A DNA stretch of 64,000 bases from Rhodothermia bacterium (GTDB lineage Bacteria; Bacteroidota; Rhodothermia; Balneolales; Balneolaceae): positions 434,001-498,000 of the forward strand of contig JAUICM010000002.1 in NCBI GenBank assembly GCA_030427885.1. Reading direction: 5' to 3'. The translations under genes and the position numbers were made by a program. Under the pieces are notes generated by a model. It worked only from the letters and a program-made list of their open reading frames with translations. It had not been told where the DNA came from and ran no database searches. This document shows, piece by piece, positions 35,986-44,651 of the stretch (within the stretch, counting starts at the first letter, position 1; every line of letters begins with the position of its first letter).

Positions 35986-36669
35986 ATGAAAACTCTGTTC
36001 CAGCTTCTGATTTGTACCCTGCTTTTTATAACTCATTCTCTCAAAGCCCAATCTGAGTTTCTGGATTCTAAGGAGAATGCATTTTCGATAGGTAACGAGC
36101 TGAGCTTCAAGAAAGATCACCTTACTGGTACACTTGGCTTTTTCTATACCATAAATGGAGCTTTTGATATTGGTTTAAGTTATTCAAGATTGAATACCAC
36201 ACTGAATAGATACCGACCCATTATTGGAAACAGTTTCAGTGGATATTTGGCCGCTAAACTATTGAGTGAAGCAAAAGGGGATCTTATAGGGTTCAAGATG
36301 GGTGTAATAGCTGCATATAGCAGCTTTGATTACAAAGACAGCTGGAGCCATGATATAACTGACCATTTCGGGATAAGCTATTTGGGTCTGAGTGCTTCAA
36401 TTTTTAAGAAGTTTAAAGATGATCTGCCTCCACTTTTATTCACCGAGCCCAAATACTTCAAGCTTGGTATAAAAGCATTCCCATACGCAGAAACAACCAT
36501 AAAACATTCCCAATCCGGCCGTTTAAATGCACAATATGTATCCTTTTCTGCAGGACCGGTTCTCCAGGTAAATAACATCCACAGAACTATTATGATAGAA
36601 CCCAGCGTTAGCCATAACTTTATTGACAATATCACTTATTTCCGGTTTTCAGTATCTGCTTTTCTCTGA
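35986..36669 (+). CDS. Outer-membrane beta-barrel-like protein
   Basis: A 227-residue protein with a signal peptide (about 1-21, ending SLKAQ). The mature part has alternating hydrophobic/polar strands (GTLGFFYTINGAFDIGLSYS, LIGFKMGVIAAYSSF) and ends with an aromatic C-terminal strand (ITYFRFSVSAFL), a pattern of small outer-membrane barrels of 8-10 strands. No known domain is recognised. It lies 48 bases before the TolB-like gene, possibly in the same unit. Confidence 0.6.
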   Translation: MKTLFQLLICTLLFITHSLKAQSEFLDSKENAFSIGNELSFKKDHLTGTLGFFYTINGAFDIGLSYSRLNTTLNRYRPIIGNSFSGYLAAKLLSEAKGDLIGFKMGVIAAYSSFDYKDSWSHDITDHFGISYLGLSASIFKKFKDDLPPLLFTEPKYFKLGIKAFPYAETTIKHSQSGRLNAQYVSFSAGPVLQVNNIHRTIMIEPSVSHNFIDNITYFRFSVSAFL

Positions 36670-36750
36670 TTTTCATACAATTCTGGTTTCTTCATAAAAT
36701 CTTCACAATAGAGTGAGATGTTGGCGCCAACTTTGCAAAAAACAGATTTT

Positions 36751-37839
36751 ATGAAATACATTTCCCTCATTCTTGTAGCGATCACACTTATTAACTGCTC
36801 TTCGGAGCCTAAAGAAACTCCTTATGATCCGGCAACGGATACCCTGAAATATGAACAGGAAGTTCATTTCAGAAATGTACAACAGCTTACCTTTGGTGCA
36901 AATAATGCAGAAGCCTATTGGGGCTTCGACGATTCCAAGATCATCTTCCAGTCTGACAACCCTGAATGGGGCGCTGATTGTGACCAGATCTATTATATGG
37001 ACGCAAATGCCAACAAACCTGGCTTCGAACCTAAAATGATCAGTACCGGAATGGGACGTACTACCTGCTCCTTCTTCCTACCGGGTGACACAACCTTTGT
37101 GTATGGTTCAACCCACTTGTCTGATAAAGCATGTCCTGCTGTACCTGAGCGCGGACCTAATGGCGCTTATGTTTGGCCGATCTATGAAGGTTATGATATC
37201 TTCAAAGCAAATCTTGAGGGCGAGATCATTGCCAATCTTACTCCAAACAGTCCCGGTTACGATGCCGAAGCAACCCTTTCTCCAGATGGAACTCAGATCG
37301 TATTTACTTCTACCAGAAGTGGTGATCTTGAGCTTTACATCATGAATACCGATGGCTCTGATGTACGACAGATCACCGATGAACTCGGCTATGATGGCGG
37401 TGCATTTTTCTCGCCTGATGGAAAGCAGCTGATCTTCCGTGCTTCAAGGCCTAAAACAGATGAAGAAGTAGCTAAATACAAATCGTTGCTCTCGCAGGGA
37501 CTTGTTGAGCCGACTGATATGGAACTCTTCATAGTTAACGTGGACGGAACCGATATGAAACAGATCACTCATCTTGGTAATGCCAACTGGGCTCCATATT
37601 TCCATCCATCCGGAGAGAAGATCGTGTTTTCATCTAACCACAAATCTGAACGTGGTTTCCCATTCAATATCTTTATGATCAATAAAGATGGAAGCGGACT
37701 AGAGCAGATCACTTTTGATAATGCCTTCGATTCCTTCCCAATGTTCTCTTATGATGGTAAGAAGATCGTTTTTGCGTCCAACCGGTTTAATGGCGGTGAT
37801 CGTTCTACCAATGTATTCATTGCCGACTGGGTAGACTAG
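36751..37839 (+). CDS. TolB-like WD40/PD40 propeller lipoprotein
   Basis: A 362-residue lipoprotein starting at ATG 36751; the lipobox LINC puts the lipidated Cys at about residue 16. An upstream ATG (36718) would put 11 residues before the signal. At least four PD40 blades are visible: ATLSPDGTQIVFTSTRSG, AFFSPDGKQLIFRASRP, PYFHPSGEKIVFSSN and PMFSYDGKKIVFASNRF. Such propellers bind peptides or proteins in the periplasm. It lacks the TolB N-terminal domain, so it is TolB-like rather than TolB. A palindromic repeat follows. Confidence 0.85.
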   Translation: MKYISLILVAITLINCSSEPKETPYDPATDTLKYEQEVHFRNVQQLTFGANNAEAYWGFDDSKIIFQSDNPEWGADCDQIYYMDANANKPGFEPKMISTGMGRTTCSFFLPGDTTFVYGSTHLSDKACPAVPERGPNGAYVWPIYEGYDIFKANLEGEIIANLTPNSPGYDAEATLSPDGTQIVFTSTRSGDLELYIMNTDGSDVRQITDELGYDGGAFFSPDGKQLIFRASRPKTDEEVAKYKSLLSQGLVEPTDMELFIVNVDGTDMKQITHLGNANWAPYFHPSGEKIVFSSNHKSERGFPFNIFMINKDGSGLEQITFDNAFDSFPMFSYDGKKIVFASNRFNGGDRSTNVFIADWVD

Positions 37840-37861
37840 AGCGGGTCAGCATTACATTCAT

Positions 37862-37944
37862 TGTCATTTCGACTTGAGGGAGAAATCTAACAGGTTTGTT
37901 AACAAATCGAACTTTTTAGATTTCTCGTTTCACTCGAAATGACA
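37862..37944. repeat. GTCATTTCGA-type palindrome before the TlpA cluster
   Basis: TGTCATTTCGAC with GAGAAATCTA at the left is mirrored by TTTAGATTTCTCG and CTCGAAATGACA at the right. It belongs to the same family as the copies around the GIY-YIG gene and upstream of the WbqC-like gene. Confidence 0.8.
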
Positions 37945-38039
37945 AATTTAATTAATTTCTACTCTACAGGATTTTATTCTTTTGTGATAACTATTTGACA
38001 TATAATGAGCATACTTTGGTAAACTAACCCAGTATGCTT

Positions 38040-38519
38040 ATGAAGATCATTCTCAGTTTACTATTCCTGCTGAGCAGCTTTTCTATTTCAGCACAAACAG
38101 TGCCCAATTTCAGGCTAAAGAACCTGGACAATCGGGTTGTCTCTTATAATTCTCTTAAAGGAGACACATTCACCGTCATCGATTTTTGGGCAACCTGGTG
38201 TAAACCTTGTGTGAAGTCCATCCCAAAGCTGGTTGAGATGTCTGAGGAGTTTAAATCCAAAGGTGTCAACTTTGTAGGAATTAGTGTGGATGGTCCACGG
38301 AATCTGGCCAAAGTGAAACCCTTTGCCCGCTCGCTTGGGGTAGAATATCCCGTTCTTCTGGATGTAAACAGCGATATCATGGCACGATTACGTGTTCGTG
38401 CCGTCCCTTCTATGCTTGTTGTTAATAGTGACGATGAGATCGTGTACTACCATGAGGGATACAAATCAGGGGAAGAAAAAATGATCCGGGAAGAGATCCT
38501 GAAACTCCTTGAAGAATGA
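38040..38519 (+). CDS. TlpA-like periplasmic thioredoxin
   Basis: A 159-residue exported thioredoxin-fold protein: signal peptide (about 1-19, ending SISAQ), then NFRLKNLDNRVVSYNSLKG, the redox centre WATWCKPCVKSIP and the cis-Pro region RVRAVPSMLVV. It belongs to the TlpA/ResA group that reduces thiols in the periplasm, for example in cytochrome c or outer-membrane protein maturation. ATG 38034 two codons upstream is also possible. It overlaps the DUF6029 barrel gene by 4 bases, so the barrel may be its partner. Confidence 0.9.
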   Translation: MKIILSLLFLLSSFSISAQTVPNFRLKNLDNRVVSYNSLKGDTFTVIDFWATWCKPCVKSIPKLVEMSEEFKSKGVNFVGISVDGPRNLAKVKPFARSLGVEYPVLLDVNSDIMARLRVRAVPSMLVVNSDDEIVYYHEGYKSGEEKMIREEILKLLEE

Positions 38520-40024
38520 GAATTTTTGTTTTTATATCGTCATTTGTCTTGTTGGTGTTGGCCTCCACTTCTGTGAAGGCCCAGGTCTATGGGTCGAATA
38601 CCTTTGAGCTGCAATATGGTAACCTTCCCTTTGAGGATGACCGGGAACTCACAACTTCTTACGACCAGCTAAATCTCTTCTACGATCATGATAAGATCAG
38701 CTTCTACGGAAGAATAGAGCATTTCCTCACTCCGAAAAATGACCGTAATTACCTGGAACTAACTCAAAAACGATTTCAGTATCAGGATGATAATTTCAGG
38801 GTAAGAGTAGGTAATTTTTATGAAACGCTGGGTCGGGGTTTATTACTTCGAAGTTATGATATCCCCGGTTCGGTTTATGAAGATGCTTATGATCGCACCA
38901 GATATGCCTTCAACAGAGATCTTGAAGGAGCAGCCATCGGATACACCAATAACCGGATTCAAATTAATTTATTAAGAGCCAAACCCCTGCTCAATACTTT
39001 TGCACCCAATACGAAGCCCGATAGTCTTCGCCGGCCAGATCTTATAGATGCCGTACAAACCAATTTCTTTCTTACGGAAGATATAACCCTGGGTGGGATA
39101 TTCATGCGATCTCAAACAGATGGATTCAGTGGGTCCCGTGAATTTGGTTCTTTTCTGTTTGATGCAAACGTCATTGAAGGAGTCAGCGTCTTTGGCGAGT
39201 ACGCCTTCAATACCACTTCGAAATTATTCAGCTTTAATGCAGCCAGTGATTATGCTTTGTACCTTGGTACAAATTTCTACTACAATTCACTTGGTGGCAG
39301 TCTCGAATACAAGAACTATCAGAATTTCAGACTGGGTGCAGGATATAATGATCCACCTTCTCTAATTAAAGAACATACTTATCCCCTGTTGAACCGAAGT
39401 ACGCATGTACTTGAAACTTCAGACGAGACCGGTATCCAGGCCGAAGCTTATTATAATTTTGAAGGCGGCCATAGTATAACGTTGAACTATACCACGGCAA
39501 CCAATGAGGTGTTCAAGAAATTTGAATACCGTGAATATTTTGTTGAAGGATATTATGTGGTTGATAACTTCCTTTCGTTCAAAGGATTTCTGGATTTCGC
39601 CAAAGACGATCTCAAAGGTGAAGAAAACCGCATTACTTTCGGAATAATTACAGACAAGACCTTCGACTATACCTGGGGACTTGCTCTCGATCTACAATAC
39701 CAAACTTTTGATCGTTCGTTCGAACCTGATCGTTCTCAGAATTATTACGCCTCACTGGCATTTTCATATCTTCCGGACCTTACCCTGAGCGTGGTTGTAG
39801 AGGCCTCTTCCGATCCCCAGGAAACAGATGATCCTACTACAACTGTTTCCGAAGTTGATACTCGTTTTTGGCTTGGCGGAAATGTTGCCTATAAATTCAA
39901 TTCCGATATTTCTCTTGATCTGTTTGCAGGTAAACGTCGTGGCGGGCCTGCCTGTACTTCCGGAATTTGTTACGAGATCCTCGATTTTGAGGGTGTTGAA
40001 CTACGATTCAGTACACGATTTTAA
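38516..40024 (+). CDS. DUF6029-like outer-membrane beta-barrel protein
   Basis: A 502-residue protein with a signal peptide (about 1-22, ending VKAQ) and a series of amphipathic strands filling the rest, ending GVELRFSTRF with C-terminal Phe as in outer-membrane proteins. The conserved tail GGPACTSGICYEILDFEGVE holds two Cys six residues apart (CTSGIC), possibly a disulfide that a TlpA protein could form or reduce. It is translationally coupled to the upstream TlpA gene. Function unknown. Confidence 0.75.
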   Translation: MRIFVFISSFVLLVLASTSVKAQVYGSNTFELQYGNLPFEDDRELTTSYDQLNLFYDHDKISFYGRIEHFLTPKNDRNYLELTQKRFQYQDDNFRVRVGNFYETLGRGLLLRSYDIPGSVYEDAYDRTRYAFNRDLEGAAIGYTNNRIQINLLRAKPLLNTFAPNTKPDSLRRPDLIDAVQTNFFLTEDITLGGIFMRSQTDGFSGSREFGSFLFDANVIEGVSVFGEYAFNTTSKLFSFNAASDYALYLGTNFYYNSLGGSLEYKNYQNFRLGAGYNDPPSLIKEHTYPLLNRSTHVLETSDETGIQAEAYYNFEGGHSITLNYTTATNEVFKKFEYREYFVEGYYVVDNFLSFKGFLDFAKDDLKGEENRITFGIITDKTFDYTWGLALDLQYQTFDRSFEPDRSQNYYASLAFSYLPDLTLSVVVEASSDPQETDDPTTTVSEVDTRFWLGGNVAYKFNSDISLDLFAGKRRGGPACTSGICYEILDFEGVELRFSTRF

Positions 40025-40035
40025 CCATACTATTT

Positions 40036-40557
40036 ATGAAAAAATTATTCATCCCTGTTTTATTTTTTCTGTTGATATCTGCTTGTGCAGAAGATTCAAT
40101 CGGTCCCGTTTCGGATAATACGGGAGAACCTGCCCCGAACTTCACGCTTACTTCTCTGGACGGTGAGCAGGTCTCTCTTTCTACTTATTCCGGAAAAGTG
40201 GTTTATCTCTTCTTTTATGGAGCCGATTGCCCGCACTGCCGCTCTAATGGTCCCGTTACAGAAACCCAGATCCATCAAACTTTTAAAAATGATACTAATT
40301 TTGTGGCCTTTGGACTCGACACCTGGAATCTGCCTCAAAGTGCGAATAACTCATTTAAAGTGGCTACGGGTATCACTTATCCTTTATTACTGAGTGCCCG
40401 GTCGGTTTTGATCAGTTATTATGGAAACTCAAATGCATACGACCGTTCTGTGGTTGTGAACGCTGAGGGGAATATTGCTTACCAGGGAAGCGGTTATGTA
40501 AACACTGATACAGATCAGGTTATAGAAATTATAGAAAAAGAATTATCTGAACTATAG
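40036..40557 (+). CDS. TlpA-like thioredoxin lipoprotein
   Basis: A 173-residue lipoprotein (lipobox ISAC, Cys at about 16) with a TlpA/AhpC-type thioredoxin domain: APNFTLTSLDGEQVSLSTY and the redox centre FFYGADCPHCRSNGPVT. It is strongly similar to the next gene, with the same CPHC site, TFKNDTNFVAFGLDTWN and the YDRSVVVNAEG strand. The two look like a duplication in which this copy is membrane anchored. It follows the DUF6029 gene by 11 bases. Confidence 0.88.
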   Translation: MKKLFIPVLFFLLISACAEDSIGPVSDNTGEPAPNFTLTSLDGEQVSLSTYSGKVVYLFFYGADCPHCRSNGPVTETQIHQTFKNDTNFVAFGLDTWNLPQSANNSFKVATGITYPLLLSARSVLISYYGNSNAYDRSVVVNAEGNIAYQGSGYVNTDTDQVIEIIEKELSEL

Positions 40558-40568
40558 AGAGGTCTCTT

Positions 40569-41381
40569 ATGAAAACACTGAAAGTACTTTTACTAATTAT
40601 CCCACTGCTGTCCGTCACTGCATTTGCACAAATTGCTGTTGGAGATACCGCGATAACTTTCAGCTATGATTCTCTTTCAGGCAACAGCACTGGGGAGTCA
40701 GTTTCTTTGGAAGATTATGCCGGGAAAGTCGTTTATATTTTCTTTTATGGAGCATCCTGCCCTCATTGCATTTCTAATGGTCCGGTTACAGAATCTCAGA
40801 TCTACAGTTCTTTTAAAGATGATACAAATTTTGTTGCTCTTGGTATGGATACCTGGAATTATACTCCCAGCGCGAATGCTGCCTTCCGAAATTCGACTGG
40901 CATTACTTATACCTTGTTATTGAACGCACAACAAAGTCTTATCGACTACTATGGTGGCTCCGGATACTACGATCGTTCAGTTGTAATTGGTGCTGACGGT
41001 ATCCTCAAATACAAAGGAACCAGCTATGTTAATTCGGATTATGAGCAAGTGATAGAGGCAATTCAGACTGAATTGGATGCACTGATCATTTCTGCAGAAT
41101 CAGAACCTGATCAACCTGAATCCATGAAACTTCAACAAAATTATCCAAATCCTTTCAACCCCAGCACAGTAATCAGTTATAAATTGGCTGAGAACAGTAG
41201 AATTTCACTTAAAGTATTTGATATGCTTGGAAGAGAAGTTGCTACTCTGGCAAATGGAATAAAGGCAGCCGGTTCTCATTCTGTTACTTTTAATGCTACC
41301 GGCTTAAGCTCCGGGATATATCTATATCAACTTAAAAGTTCTTCCGGGCTGCTGACCAGAAAAATGATGCTCATCAAGTAG
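40569..41381 (+). CDS. Secreted TlpA-like thioredoxin with T9SS C-terminal sorting domain
   Basis: A 270-residue protein: signal peptide (about 1-20), thioredoxin domain with ASCPHCISNGPVT, then from about residue 180 a type A T9SS sorting domain, LQQNYPNPFNPSTVISYKL, with KVFDMLGREVATL and GIYLYQLKSSSGLLTRKMMLIK. Such tails send proteins across the outer membrane by T9SS and may anchor them to the surface. The enzyme may therefore act outside the cell, whereas its paralogue 11 bases upstream stays lipid anchored. It ends the thiol-redox cluster. Confidence 0.92.
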   Translation: MKTLKVLLLIIPLLSVTAFAQIAVGDTAITFSYDSLSGNSTGESVSLEDYAGKVVYIFFYGASCPHCISNGPVTESQIYSSFKDDTNFVALGMDTWNYTPSANAAFRNSTGITYTLLLNAQQSLIDYYGGSGYYDRSVVIGADGILKYKGTSYVNSDYEQVIEAIQTELDALIISAESEPDQPESMKLQQNYPNPFNPSTVISYKLAENSRISLKVFDMLGREVATLANGIKAAGSHSVTFNATGLSSGIYLYQLKSSSGLLTRKMMLIK

Positions 41382-41425
41382 GCTAACCTTTGTAAAAAAG
41401 CTTTCCATTTCATTTAAATTCATGG

Positions 41426-41458
41426 TTGTTTTTAAATTTAGTCTTGGCTAATTTTAAA
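41426..41458 (+). promoter_or_regulatory. feoA promoter region with near-perfect operator palindrome
   Basis: TTTAAATTTAG (41431-41441) and CTAATTTTAAA (41448-41458) are inverted arms, 10 of 11 bases matching, six bases apart. TTG (41426-41428) and TAATTTTA (41449-41456) resemble the Bacteroidota TTG/TAnnTTTG promoter pair. The palindrome overlaps the -7 box and ends 16 bases before the feoA ATG. The DtxR-like protein encoded at 43998-44651 is the obvious candidate ligand, by inference. Confidence 0.55.
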
Positions 41459-41474
41459 TTAAATCAAGAATAAA

Positions 41475-41720
41475 ATGAGAAACCGGATACCACTTACGAA
41501 TTTGAAAAAAGGAGAGACATCAAAAGTCGCTGAGTTGAGTACGTCCTTGAATGGTGCAGAAAGGAGAAGATTACTGGATCTCGGAATTGTTCCAGGGTTT
41601 GATATCACTTATCTGTACCCAAGTCCGCTTGGTGAGCCAAAAGCTTTCCGGATTCTTGATTCTGAAATAGCACTCAGAAAAGAACAAACGGAAAAAATAT
41701 TCATTGAGTCGGAGGGATAG
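41475..41720 (+). CDS. feoA: Ferrous iron transport accessory protein FeoA
   Basis: An 81-residue SH3-like protein. The family core is seen in [34 protein letters not shown], then a strand with [12 protein letters not shown]. FeoA assists FeoB, perhaps by contacting its GTPase domain. It is 2 bases upstream of the FeoB GTPase gene and thus in the same operon. A palindrome overlaps its promoter region, indicating iron-responsive control. Confidence 0.9.
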   Translation: MRNRIPLTNLKKGETSKVAELSTSLNGAERRRLLDLGIVPGFDITYLYPSPLGEPKAFRILDSEIALRKEQTEKIFIESEG

Positions 41721-41722
41721 TT

Positions 41723-42583
41723 ATGGATCAGGCTCTATTTATATCACAGAAAGAGGTCGCTAAACCTGAATTTAAAAAAACATTTTTCAGGTCTAAACAT
41801 TTAGAAAAGCTGGGACTAAACCTTGATAAATGGGATTTTGTTGTTGCACTTGCTGGAAATCCAAACACGGGTAAAAGTACTGTATTCAACACATTAACAG
41901 GTCTGAGACAGCATACCGGAAACTGGCCCGGCAAAACGGTAAGCCGTGCTGAAGGCGCTTTCAGATACTCAGATAAAGAATATAAACTAGTTGACCTTCC
42001 GGGCACCTATTCTCTTCTGTCTGCAAGTGAAGATGAAGAGATTGCCCGGAATTTCATTTTATTCGGACAACCGGATGTAACTGTGATCGTGGTAGACGCA
42101 ACCCGGCTGGAACGTAATCTTGCACTAACATTGCAGATCCTGGAGATTACAGGAAACGTTGTGATATGCCTGAACCTGATGGACGAGGCAGAACGAAAAG
42201 GGATTAAAATTAATGTCAAAGCTCTGAGTAAGGAACTTGGAGTTCCGGTTGTTGCAACATCAGCTCGTTATAATGACGGCCTGGATAAACTACTTTCTGC
42301 GATCCGAACTGTTGCTCAAAGTGGTGAGCAAACAACTCGCCCCGTTCTGGCAGCAAAATCTGATGCTGTTGAAAAAGCTATTGATGAATTAGCCACAGAC
42401 CTTAATAAACTTTACCCCGACCTGGTAAACACCCGATGGCTTGCAAAAAGACTGCTTGATGGTGACGAACATATTTCGGAAGCAATCCTTAGTGGTGAAC
42501 TGGAGCAATTAACCAGGGAATATCAACAACAGCCATTTGATCTTAAAAAAGAGCTACAAATCTTGAATGAGGAGGAAAGCTGA
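41723..42583 (+). CDS. feoB: FeoB GTPase (N-terminal) polypeptide of a split FeoB
   Basis: A 286-residue protein corresponding to the cytoplasmic G domain plus the helical guanine-dissociation-inhibitor region of FeoB. G1 is GNPNTGKST (45-53), the switch-1 region is [13 protein letters not shown]3 is DLPG (91-94) and G4 is NLMD (151-154). A 40-residue N-terminal extension precedes the G domain. Normal FeoB continues into a membrane domain of about 450 residues; here TGA (42581-42583) ends the frame and the membrane domain starts again at 42585 in the +1 frame. GAGGAGG stands just before this junction. Confidence 0.93.
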   Translation: MDQALFISQKEVAKPEFKKTFFRSKHLEKLGLNLDKWDFVVALAGNPNTGKSTVFNTLTGLRQHTGNWPGKTVSRAEGAFRYSDKEYKLVDLPGTYSLLSASEDEEIARNFILFGQPDVTVIVVDATRLERNLALTLQILEITGNVVICLNLMDEAERKGIKINVKALSKELGVPVVATSARYNDGLDKLLSAIRTVAQSGEQTTRPVLAAKSDAVEKAIDELATDLNKLYPDLVNTRWLAKRLLDGDEHISEAILSGELEQLTREYQQQPFDLKKELQILNEEES

Positions 42584-42584
42584 T

Positions 42585-43994
42585 ATGGAATCCTCCGCAT
42601 CAAGAAAATTACTGGATAAAGCCGCCTTTTTAAGAAGTACACTCGGAGATAAAATTCATGATCATTATGCAGCCGGTATTTATCATCGGGCATCTCAGAT
42701 CGGTGCCGCTGTTACCTCCAGAGACAAAAAGAGATATTTAAAAGACGAGAAGATCGACAAGATCATTACCAGTAAGGTTTGGGGGTTTCCCATTATGATC
42801 GCTCTTTTCACCCTTGTTATTTGGCTTACTATTATTGGGGCGAATTATCCGTCATCTATGCTTGCCACACTTTTATTGGATGATCTTTATCCTGTATTGA
42901 AAGGTCTTGCTTCTGGTTTACCATGGTGGCTCAGTGGTGTACTAATAGATGGAATGTATCTTGCCACCGCCTGGGTGATCTCTGTGATGCTCCCACCCAT
43001 GGCGATCTTCTTCCCGATGTTCACGTTACTTGAAGACCTTGGATACCTGCCCCGTGTAGCTTTCAACCTGGATGCTCTTTACAAAAAAGCTGGAGCCCAT
43101 GGCAAGCAATCTCTTAGTATGATGATGGGTTTTGGATGCAATGCTGCCGGGGTGATCTCAGCACGCATTATCGATAGTCCAAGAGAACGGTTAATTGCCA
43201 TCATTACCAATAATTTCTCACTTTGTAATGGTCGATGGCCAACCATCATTATTCTTTCCAGTTTATTTATAGGAGCTCTAGCTCCTGCCTGGTTAGGCGG
43301 ATTTGTAACTGCATTGGCGGTAGTCGGCGTTGCCTCTCTTGGCGTGTTACTTACTTTCCTTTCGGCCTGGATGCTTTCAAGAAGTGTACTTAAAGGCGAA
43401 GCATCTGCTTTCAGCCTTGAGCTACCCGCTTACCGGCCTCCAAGTATATGGCAAACTATTTACACCTCACTGATCGATCGTACCATATTTGTATTATGGA
43501 GAGCTATTATATTTGCATTACCAGCCGGGGCTGTGATCTGGTTATCCTCGAATATCCTTATCGATGGAACCTCCATTGCCGTTCATATGATCAATATGCT
43601 GGACCCGATCGGATGGTTTATCGGTCTGAATGGGGTGATCCTGCTGGCTTATATCGTAGCTATTCCAGCCAATGAGATCGTTATTCCTACCATTCTAATG
43701 CTCACTGTTCTCAGTACAGGAATAACTGGTACAGGAGTTGAAGCCGGAGTGATGTTCGAGCCTGACAATATCGGAACACTGAAAGAACTTCTTAATGCTG
43801 GTGGCTGGACCTTACTCACTGCCATAAGCGTGATGTTATTCAGCCTGATGCACAATCCATGCAGTACAACCATTTACACCATCTATAAAGAAACCAAGAG
43901 TGTGAAGTGGACGGTTGTAGCTACATTGATGCCTATTGGCTTTGGAGTGACCATCCTGGTTGTGTTGGCTCAGTTATGGTACTTCTTCAGCTAA
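42585..43994 (+). CDS. feoB: FeoB membrane-permease polypeptide of a split FeoB
   Basis: A 469-residue protein containing the two Gate regions and about eight helices of FeoB. The conserved ion-path segments are MMGFGCNAAGVISARIIDS and FSLCNGRWPTIIIL, where FeoB normally has GCNVPA and a Cys. The C-terminal half has ALPAGAVIWLSSNI and NEIVIPTILML. The ATG 42585 start is supported by AGGAGG 9 bases upstream, a rare strong Shine-Dalgarno site here. It would have to join the separate GTPase polypeptide to transport Fe(II). It is convergent with dtxR; only 3 bases separate the stops. Confidence 0.93.
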   Translation: MESSASRKLLDKAAFLRSTLGDKIHDHYAAGIYHRASQIGAAVTSRDKKRYLKDEKIDKIITSKVWGFPIMIALFTLVIWLTIIGANYPSSMLATLLLDDLYPVLKGLASGLPWWLSGVLIDGMYLATAWVISVMLPPMAIFFPMFTLLEDLGYLPRVAFNLDALYKKAGAHGKQSLSMMMGFGCNAAGVISARIIDSPRERLIAIITNNFSLCNGRWPTIIILSSLFIGALAPAWLGGFVTALAVVGVASLGVLLTFLSAWMLSRSVLKGEASAFSLELPAYRPPSIWQTIYTSLIDRTIFVLWRAIIFALPAGAVIWLSSNILIDGTSIAVHMINMLDPIGWFIGLNGVILLAYIVAIPANEIVIPTILMLTVLSTGITGTGVEAGVMFEPDNIGTLKELLNAGGWTLLTAISVMLFSLMHNPCSTTIYTIYKETKSVKWTVVATLMPIGFGVTILVVLAQLWYFFS

Positions 43995-43997
43995 GGC

Positions 43998-44651
43998 TCA
44001 ATTTACCAGATAAACCTGTCGTGCTATTGAATAGCCAAAAGTAAACTCTTCATTTTCAAGAAGTACTTTTATAGGTCCCTCAAATGGAGCTTTTTCCAGG
44101 ATCTTTATTTTTACACCAGGTATCACTCCTGACTTCTCAAGATATCGGAGCAGCTCTGGATCCTGATCTTTAACTCTGCCTATGAGATAGGATTTTCCTT
44201 CTTCTGCATCACAAACAGACAAAGACGCTATTTCTGGCATAACTCCGTCTTTTGAGGGGATCGGATCTCCATGAGGGTCATGTGTGGGGTGGTCGAGTAG
44301 TTCTGCGATCTTATCTTCGAACTGTTCCGAGATATGATGTTCCAGTTTTTCAGCTTCGTCATGTACCTCATCCCAGGAATATCCCATTATCTCTTTCAGG
44401 TATAATTCCAGTAAGCGGTGATGCCGCAAGATCTCAAGTGCAATTTTAGTACCCGTTTCTGTGAGCTGAGCCCCTTTGTACGATTTATGCTCAATAAAAT
44501 TCATGGTAGCAAGCCGCTTCAGCATATTGGTAACCGAAGCATTAGATACCTGAAGGTTCTCAGCTATATTCGTGGTCGTAGCCCCTTCCCCTTCTGTTTC
44601 AAGGATATAGATGGCTTTTAAATAATCTTCTACCGACTGACTTAAACTCAT
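43998..44651 (-). CDS. DtxR/MntR-family metal-dependent regulator
   Basis: A 217-residue regulator. Winged HTH (about 1-65): SVEDYLKAIYILETEG, ENLQVSNASVTNMLKRL as recognition region. Metal-binding and dimer domain (about 65-140): EILRHHRLLELYLKEIMG, DEVHDEAEKLEHHIS and DPHGDPIP supply the His/Glu/Asp ligands. A FeoA-like SH3 domain completes it. The family represses metal-uptake genes when Fe(II) or Mn(II) is bound; its position facing the feo operon suggests iron. It is the last gene of a minus-strand operon, overlapping the thioredoxin gene by 4 bases. Confidence 0.93.
   Translation of the reverse strand: MSLSQSVEDYLKAIYILETEGEGATTTNIAENLQVSNASVTNMLKRLATMNFIEHKSYKGAQLTETGTKIALEILRHHRLLELYLKEIMGYSWDEVHDEAEKLEHHISEQFEDKIAELLDHPTHDPHGDPIPSKDGVMPEIASLSVCDAEEGKSYLIGRVKDQDPELLRYLEKSGVIPGVKIKILEKAPFEGPIKVLLENEEFTFGYSIARQVYLVN

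Noticed and set aside
42567-42584. ATG 42567 as start of the FeoB permease
   Set aside because: It overlaps the GTPase end and includes the AGGAGG motif in its own codons; ATG 42585 has that motif at proper distance.
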